Assembly (NCBI RefSeq): GCF_029168945.1
Contig: NC_083602.1
Location: 26,709,323-26,773,322, forward strand
Length of the DNA stretch: 64,000 nucleotides
From: Cannabis sativa
Lineage: Eukaryota; Streptophyta; Magnoliopsida; Rosales; Cannabaceae
Reading direction: 5' to 3'
The notes beneath the pieces are model-generated. The model saw nothing but the letters and a program-made list of their open reading frames with translations. It was not told where the DNA came from and did no database searches. Made by a program: the position numbers and the translations under genes. Shown in pieces: positions 57,607-64,000 of the stretch (its first letter is position 1; each line of letters opens with the position of its first letter).

Positions 57607-60225
57607 ATGGAACGTCTACCAGTACTCATCAAGAGCAATGGACAATGGAATGAAGATCACAATTATGTGAACTATGTGGCTAGTGGAGAATTCATACCAA
57701 CAAAATGCACGTACGAAGAGCTACTGCAAATACTGGTTACTTCATTGGGTGCGAAAACACCAGCACAACACTACAAATACAGTACCAAGCTAAAGAAGGA
57801 ATACCACCGATCAAAATATGCAACGATCGAAGCCTCTACTTTTACTTGGAATTGAAAATGAAGGAAACAGATTTCACGACATATCCACTATGTGTCAACC
57901 AGCAAAACAACAACACAACACCTGCTGCAACACCAAATTCGATATCCACAACAACACCGAATGAATATAATGTGGCAATGATCGAAAACAACACAACAAC
58001 GCTTGAAAACAACATAACAACAACAGAATCATACACAACGGGACAGCAAACGGAAGAAGGGGAAAAGTCAGAAACAATAGAAGATGAGGAGGACAAATTC
58101 GACATAATTGACTATGCAAATCTGGTTGCTGAAGAAATGGTAGAACAACTTGAAAACACCAGTAAAAAACTGGATCCAGAAATCGACATCAACAATGCAA
58201 AGTTAATAACAGACAAGCAACACCCCGAAGTGGAAAAAGGACAGGCATACAAAGACAAAGAAACTCTAAAAAATGTCCTCAGCTACTACGCAATCAAAAA
58301 CAACTTTCAGTACAAAGTGTGGAAGTCCTACTCTCAAGAATACAGTCTGAAATGTGTTTACGAAAGCTGCAATTGGTCACTAAGAGCATCGAGAAATGGG
58401 CCAACAAACACATTCATAATCAGGAGGTTGGTTTTTAATAGTTTTTTAATGTTGTTTTTGTTGTCAGCCTTAACAAATGACCTGTTTTCACAATTTGTAC
58501 TGAAATACACATGTTTGGTATCTGCAACAGGTTTGTTTTAATAGTTTTTTAATGTTGTTTTTGTTGTTTTTTTTTTGTTTCAATAGGTTCTCAAATATGC
58601 ACACATGCCCCATAAATATAAGGCATGAAGACCAAAGGCAAGCAACATCGAAACTGATAGGGGAATGCATAAAACCGAAGTTCTTGAACATAAAGACCAA
58701 GGCAACAGCGAAGGACATAAAAGGGGAGTTGAAATACAGATATGGCATCAAAATGAACTATATGAAAGCTTGGAGAAGTAAGGAACATGCAGTAAACGAC
58801 TTGAGAGGTAATGCTAGTGACTCGTACAGCCTAATACCGAGTTTCTTACACATGGTGGAAAAAACAAACCCTGGATCATTTGTGGATCTGAAAACGGCAG
58901 AAGACAACAGCTTGCTCTTTGTTTTCATGGCATTGGATGCATCCATAAAAGGGTGGGGAGCATGCAGACCGATAGTTGTTGTGGACGGAACGTTCCTCAA
59001 AGCAGCTTATGGGGGAACTTTGTTGTGCGCATGCACACAAGATGCAGCAGGTCATATTTTTCCACTAGCGTTTTGTGTTGCAGATTCTGAGAATGACCAA
59101 TCTTGGAAATGGTTCTTCAAAAAATTTAAAGAAGCGTATGGTGTACGGGAACACCAATGCCTAATTTCAGACAGAAATGAAAGCCTCATCAAAGCAGCGA
59201 GAGAAATCTATCCAGAAATTGCACACAGTTACTGCGGTTACCACATTTTGAGCAACCTTAAAACAAGCTTCAAACAACATGCTGCCAAATACAATCTGCC
59301 ATTCTTTGGAGCAGTGAAAGCCTACACAGAAAAGCAATTCGAGTTCCACATGGCTGAATTGGATGGATTGGACAAACGCATAAGACCTTACCTCAAAAAA
59401 ATCGGGTATGAAAAGTGGTCAAGAATTCATAGCCAAAACTAGAGGTATTCCACAATGACCTCAAACATATCAGAATCACTGAACGCTGCAAATTTGGCAG
59501 CAAGGGAGCTACCAATTACAACGCTGCTAGAATGCTTGAGAGCATTGGTGCAACAATGGACGCATACTAATAGGACAAAAGCACACAACACCTTCACTAA
59601 GCTATCACCAACTGGAGAAGACATACTGTTGAAAAATTACACATACTCATTGAATCTGGAGGTAAAATATTAATTATGCTTCTTTTTTTTGTAGTGTTGT
59701 AGTGTTGTTGTAGTGCTGTTTTAATAGTTTTGTATTGTTGTTGTAGGAATTACAGCTATGTTTGATTTTTTTTTTCAATAAAATTTAAAACAGGTTAAAG
59801 CAACAACAGATTACTTGTTTGAGGTAACAAGAATGAAAGAATCGTGGGAAGTAGACCTAGAAAAAAGAACATGCACGTGCAACAGGTTCCAAATAGATGA
59901 AATGCCATGCGGGCACGCAGTGGCCGTGATGAGGGAGATGAACATGGACCCGTACACCTACTGTTCAGATTACTACACAAAAAAAAATTGGCTGGCAACT
60001 TATTCAGGGACAGTTTACCCAATAGGACACCAAAGTGAATGGGAGGTACCGGAAGAAGTGAAAAATATTATAGTCTTGCCTCCACATGAAAGAGTAAAAT
60101 CAGGAAGACCAAAAACATTAAGAAGGAAGGCTGGATGGGAAAAGGATCAACACAACAAGTGCAGCAAATGTGGTGAACTGGGGCATAACAAAAGAACATG
60201 CCGCAGAAGACGTAGAAGGGAGTAA
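57607..60225 (+). pseudogene. MULE transposase (MuDR / MULE DDE / SWIM / CCHC), frameshifted and with one stop
   Basis: Begins MERLPVLIKSNGQWNEDH. A frame change near 57755 is needed to continue into GIPPIKICNDRSLYFYLELK. Introns: 58427-58586 (joins TFIIRR to FSNMHTC) and 59662-59793. Domains: MuDR zinc-binding region (KVWKSYSQEYSLKCVYESCN), DDE core with VVVDGTFLKAAYGGTLLCAC, PLAFCVADSENDQSWKWFFK and CLISDRNESLIKAA, SWIM finger CTCNRFQIDEMPCGH, and a C-terminal zinc knuckle CSKCGELGHNKRTC. A TAG at about 59440 lies just before RYSTMTSNISESLN. An Asn/Thr-rich linker (about 57900-58040) is natural in this family. It would cut and paste the MULE by binding the terminal repeats, but this copy cannot make a full protein. 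Confidence 0.9.
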
Positions 60226-60498
60226 AAACAACAACAGAACAACAGTGGAAAAACAAAAGAAAACTACACATACGTTATGAGAATTAGATATCGTGGAATT
60301 TAAATTTCTGAAATACACAGGGAATACAGTTTTTATTTGAAAAACATTGATTACATTGGGAATTGTTGATACTCTAGATTGGATATTAAAAGATGTTGGA
60401 TACTAAATTGAATATATATATATATATGAAGTTTTTTATTGAAACAGTTTGTGTTTTTAATACTGAAATGAATATTTGGATTCAAAAAAACAGAGAAA
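60226..60498. other. Spacer between the convergent MULE genes
   Basis: About 270 bp of AT-rich DNA holding the 3' ends of both genes. A TATATATATATA run at about 60411-60424. No gene. Confidence 0.5.
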
Positions 60499-62815
60499 CT
60501 ATAAGAAAAAAAAAACATTGTCATCGTTACGAACATCGCCCGTGTGAGCCTCATCCTGACCAGCACCAACACCATCTCCACCCAGATCATCATCATCATC
60601 ATCATCAGTTTCATCGTCATGATGATCATCTCCTTTGTCATCGTCGAATTTATCATCCCCGTCTTCCTCCGAAGTGGAATCTTCATCATCCTCATTTTCT
60701 GAAGTACGAAGAGCATCTTCAGACTGAGATCCATTGTGAGTGAGACCACCTTGGGATGACTGAGAAAAAAAAAATAAAAAATTAAGTAACTGTATAAAAC
60801 AACATAAAAACACTACTAAAAAAATAACAGAAAAAGTAATGACAATTAAAAAAAAACACCTCAATAAGAATGTCCAGCTTCTTGTTCATCTCAGCAACAG
60901 ATTTCATAAGAATCCCTTGCTGGCTGACAACAACAGATAAACACTTTTTAAATTCCTCAAACTCAACTCGGGAGACATTCTCATGAGCAGTTGATGAAGA
61001 AGAACCCATCAAGCCAGGTTGACCAGCAGGCTTGGAACCACCTTTAATTTTGAATTTCACAGCCTCGGGAGTAGTCTCACCAGAGAAAAAATCAGTGAGG
61101 CTCAAACTCAATCTCTCAACGAAAGTTGGAGTGAGGTTTCTTAATTTTAACTGAAACAACAAAAACCAACAAAAAACAATATGCACATGAAACTGAAATT
61201 ATAAAATAACAACAACAATAAAAACATAAAGTATAAATAATGTATACAAAAACAACATTAAAACAACAGTGGAAAAATAATAAAAAACAACAGGATTACC
61301 TCTTTCAAAGACCGATCGAAAATGAGGGTGTTCATGACATCCATTTTCACCATACCCTCCTTGTCCTTGGGTAGTTTAGGTCAATTCAAAATCCTTGGAA
61401 TGCCAACATTTGAGTACAAGGATAGTTTCCCAATAACATACGGGCAACACTCGAAAAACCAGAATTGAATAGCCAAAGGAAAACCCAATAACCTGTAATA
61501 CCCACCATCCTCGTCACTACGAACTACCCTCTTATAACCAGAATCTATCTTACCCTTCAAAGAATGCATAGTGATATCAAAACAATGCTTGCCCCACCCA
61601 AATTCATTATATCGACCACTATCCACAACATCTATTTCCTCAGACGAAACAACTTTACCCGGGGGACCACCTAACAAATAACACTGCACAAAATACAATA
61701 CAGCCAACTTGACTGCAAGATCGTCGTTATCCTTAAGATTGTCAGCAATAAAAGCAGTCTGAATAGCACCCTTGGTAATTTTTTTGTACCCCTTAAAACA
61801 AGATTTGACCAATTCATTATCATCTTGCTTAAACTGATAAAAATCAGAATCAACATGACAATCTAACCCCGTGACCAACGCAAACTCTTCGATACTAAAC
61901 CTAAGGTATTTCCCTTGGACACAAACCCAAAACTCCAACCCATTAGCCGCCGAACCTCCTCAACAAAGCAAACAATGAAGCAATTGGTAATGAATTATGT
62001 ACTCAGGAATTCGAAGAAAATAACCAAACACAGATTTTGAAAAAATTTCCAATTGGCTTTCAGTTAAAATTCTCTTAATGTCACCAAGTACAGAGTAATA
62101 ACCAGATGTTACTACTCTAGAATGATAAAATTGAGATCGAGTGTACTTGCATTCCCAATCCTAAAAAACAGAACAATGAAAACACTGATAAAACACCATA
62201 AAACACTACGAAAATAACAACAACAAAAAAACAACAAAAAAACATAGAACAGAATGCATAACATGACAAACCTCAACAATCCTATTAACAGGAATTTCTT
62301 CAGAAACACCTGATGATGGCAACACCTTCACAGGGGATTTACCCTTGCCCTAAAATAAAAAAAAAACAACACCAACAAAACAACAAATAAAAAATTAACA
62401 AAAACACATAAATAAATCAAACAAGATATATAAAACAATTACAAATACATAAACAAAAACAAACAAATACCCAGATATATGAACTTCAAAAATCGAATTT
62501 AACAAAAAAACAAAAAACCTCAAAAACAACAACAGATAAATAGTAAAATACCTTAACAGAAACAGGCGACTTAAGAAATTCAGAATCCAACTCAAAATCT
62601 GAGTCTGAATTTTCAACAACAGTTCGAGGTCTTTTTCCTCGAGTGTTCTTCGAAGGTCCAGCAATGGTTTTTCTTTTAACAGAAGGGGAAGTGGGGCTAG
62701 GAGGGTTCTCTTTCAGATTTTTTTTACCCATTTTTGATTTGGGTCTGGTTTTCTGCGATTGTTTTGTGGGTTTTGTAACTTTGGCCGGAGATGGTGATGA
62801 ACGAGTAACGGCCAT
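60499..62815 (-). pseudogene. DUF1985-type gene carried by the MULE, 5 exons, damaged
   Basis: Exons by signals: 62815-62552, 62349-62272, 62160-61300, 61150-60860, 60759-60499. A basic, Ser/Pro-rich N-terminus (MAVTRSSPSPAKVTKPTKQS; KGKRPRTVVE-like nuclear-type signal) is followed by QLEIFSKSVFGYFLRIPEYI, YLRFSIEEFALVTGLDCHVD and YFVQCYLLGG. This is the DUF1985 pattern (F-x-I-x-EFALVTGL-x-C) of plant MULE-associated Ulp1-type proteins. Then RVEFEEFKKCLSVVVSQQGI (coiled) and a very acidic tail (DDETDDDDDDDLGGDGVGAG). A frame break lies near 61955 and a TGA near 61380 (LN*PKLPK, Trp expected). No C48 cysteine-protease domain is found. The function in transposition is unknown. Confidence 0.75.
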
Positions 62816-62852
62816 TATGAAGAACTATGAAGGTATTTATAGACAAAAATAA

Positions 62853-63217
62853 TAAAAATGGGAGGGAAAATGAGAGGGAAGTTTAAGATAGTGGGATGGG
62901 ATTTGAAATTTTTTAAAATGAAAAAACCACCCACTATTACAACCGTCTAAGCAAACTGAAAATGGGGAAGAAGATGAACAGTTGAGGTGAGAGAGATTAC
63001 CAATTACAAAATTTAGATTCGAAAATAATTAAAAAAAAATAAAAGAAAAATACATAAATACAATACTTTTTGATCAGAACACATAACCGTCAAATCAAAC
63101 AATTATTTTTTTTTTAAAAAAAAAAAAAACGTGGCAAAACCCTATCGTGACAAGTGGCAATGAAAATCCCTTACACGGCTAAAGTTTAAAAGGCAGTAAA
63201 CTGCCAAAAAAAAAAAA
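62853..63217. other. Promoter-side region of the DUF1985-type gene within the MULE
   Basis: AT-rich non-coding sequence between the gene start and the right terminal repeat. A minus-strand TATAAATAC box (about 62834-62842) lies about 20 bases before the start codon; this is close, so it may be fortuitous. Confidence 0.45.
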
Positions 63218-63297
63218 ACAGTATAAATGTTGTTTCCAGCGTGGCACAGTATAAATGTAATAAAATGGGAAAAATCAGTAGTGGGTGTAAATTTCCC
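63218..63297 (-). repeat. Right terminal inverted repeat of the MULE
   Basis: Complement of the left terminus. CAGTA (TACTG on the other strand) occurs at 63219-63223, 63247-63251 and 63276-63280, with another at 63194-63198 just inside. Confidence 0.8.
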
Positions 63298-63659
63298 TAT
63301 ATTTTTTCACAGCAATTAGTTAGTCAAAACTCAACCTCTACAAATATTAGTAAAAGGCATCATCTATTATTGTTATTCGTTTTATGAATAAGAGGTATAT
63401 TATTACTCAAAAACATCTATTATTATTATTTTGAAAAGAAAAATACATATTTTATTACAAAGTGTATGAACCATTAATTCAAAAAGATTTTATAGTTATT
63501 GTAGAGAAAATAGAAATTACAGAACAACTATTATAATTTTCATAAAAAAGAAGAAGAAAATATTATGTACTGATCCATTTTGATTTAGTGAATTTCAATA
63601 TTTAATTACATATCTCATTAAATGTTGACAACTATTCAGTATTTATAATTATATTTCAA
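63298..63659. other. AT-rich flank of the MULE, nothing recognised
   Basis: Starts with the TATATTTTT duplicate. No coding or repeat structure seen before the LINE tail. Confidence 0.5.
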
Positions 63660-64000
63660 CCAATTTTTTTTCTTTTTTTTGAAAAGGGGTAAAAATTTAT
63701 TCATCTTGAAAAGCTATCATCCCTTACAATAGAAAGCAAATCTGATGGAGCAAAAAACTCATCAAACATACAATTTGACATAAAACAAGATTGTCTTGCA
63801 ATGCAATGAGCAGCCCTCTTAGCATATCGTTTAACAAAAGAAATAAAGACATTTTGTAATTCAGAAAGAAGCAAACGACAATCTTGAACAAGTAACCCAA
63901 ACTGAGATGGCATTTGAACTGAGCCATGAATAGCCTGAACAGCTACTAAAGAATCGGTTTCAATTTCCACTTCAGTTAGGTGCTTCGTCTTGATCCAACT
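63660..64000 (-). pseudogene. LINE 3' end: RNase H domain and A-rich tail (runs off the window)
   Basis: The minus-strand frame reads MEIETDSLVAVQAIHGSVQM, LLVQDCRLLLSELQNVFISF and VKRYAKRAAHCIARQSC, matching the C-terminal RNase H (RVT_3) domain of plant LINEs ('ESDSLxVVxAI..CRxLL..V.F..R.xNRVAHxLAR'). The frame is open from the window edge to a stop at 63701. Beyond it, an A-rich tract on this strand (63664-63682) looks like the poly(A) tail. It could also be a host RNase H-like gene fragment, but the tail favours a LINE. Confidence 0.75.

Larger units (their letters stand above)
56816..63297. mobile_element. Mutator-like element (MULE), 6.5 kb, with convergent transposase and DUF1985-type genes
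   Basis: The left terminus (GGGAATTTTACAAAAATACT) and the reversed right terminus (GGGAAATTTACACCCACTAC) form an inverted repeat of about 80 bp; both run through ACATTTATACTG and AACAACATTT. Flanks share TATATTTT (56808-56815, 63298-63305), consistent with a 9-bp target duplication matching at 8 positions. Inside are a MULE transposase on + (57607-60225) and an oppositely oriented DUF1985-like gene (60499-62815). Both are damaged, so this copy is not autonomous. A TACTG pentamer recurs every 28-30 bp at each end. Confidence 0.88.

Noticed and set aside
57842..58119. Two minus-strand frames opposite the transposase linker
   Set aside because: Antisense of the Asn/Thr-rich linker; Leu/Val/Cys-rich only because of the complement.
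60393..60743. 116-aa His-rich plus frame
   Set aside because: Antisense of the acidic DUF1985 tail. Its start lies in the AT-rich spacer with no promoter or splice support.
1..64000. CRISPR arrays, bacterial operons, tRNA or rRNA genes, organellar DNA
   Set aside because: No regularly spaced direct repeats of CRISPR type, no cloverleaf-like gene and no rRNA-like block. tRNA-like strings are only primer-binding sites of retroelements.

Overview
This is an AT-rich plant nuclear (almost certainly eudicot) window. It has intron-containing genes with GT/AG splice sites and plant-type LTR retrotransposons (Copia; Ty3/Gypsy of Tekay, Athila-like and Tat types), plant LINEs, a Mutator-like element (MULE), hAT and pogo-type DNA transposons and MITEs. 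No bacterial or organellar gene is visible. The repeats loosely recall Rosales genomes, but the species cannot be fixed from the sequence.

Layout. About 1-28,820 is one stack of nested transposons. The oldest layer is a minus-strand LINE, cut into four pieces (28273-28822, 14014-14694, 7062-7790, 4818-5152). Into it went a Gypsy element (its 3' end is 2309-4817; the rest lies left of the window), a 1.9-kb Copia solo LTR (5153-7061), a 6.2-kb non-autonomous Athila-like element (7791-14013) and another Copia LTR (14695-28272). That last LTR was split by an 11.7-kb Tekay Gypsy element (15976-27676), which in turn carries a further Copia solo LTR (21980-23886). Five-base target duplications support each complete insertion: GAAAC, TTGTA, CACAT, TTAGC and GATGC. 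At the left edge, a decayed Copia end (1-459) with its 3' LTR (460-2308) sits inside the leftmost Gypsy.

28,823-41,271 holds a Copia retrotransposon with an uninterrupted 1352-codon polyprotein (30175-35541), a decayed Tat-type Gypsy fragment (36060-37728), a LINE ORF1 relic and a solo LTR of the same 1.9-kb Copia family (39379-41271).

43,664-52,130 is the genic island: two convergent host genes. One (+, 8 exons, 581 aa) encodes a single-pass membrane protein related to GT23 (alpha-1,6-fucosyltransferase / NodZ-like) enzymes. The other (-, 663 aa, with a 5'-UTR intron) encodes an ankyrin-repeat protein of the ANKRD13 / GPCR-chaperone type. Both look intact.

52,500-64,000 is DNA-transposon territory: a 376-bp inverted-repeat MITE with a perfect 9-bp target duplication, a 588-bp foldback element, a 1.6-kb hAT derivative (8-bp duplication TTCATGAG) with a pogo-like MITE nested inside it, and a 6.5-kb MULE (56816-63297). 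The MULE carries a decayed transposase on + and a convergent, decayed DUF1985-type gene on -, between ~80-bp terminal inverted repeats bearing a pentamer spaced 28-30 bp apart. A LINE RNase H relic closes the window.

Only the two host genes and the 30175-35541 Copia polyprotein have undamaged coding capacity. Exon limits were read by eye from splice signals and frame continuity, and divergence statements are visual estimates.
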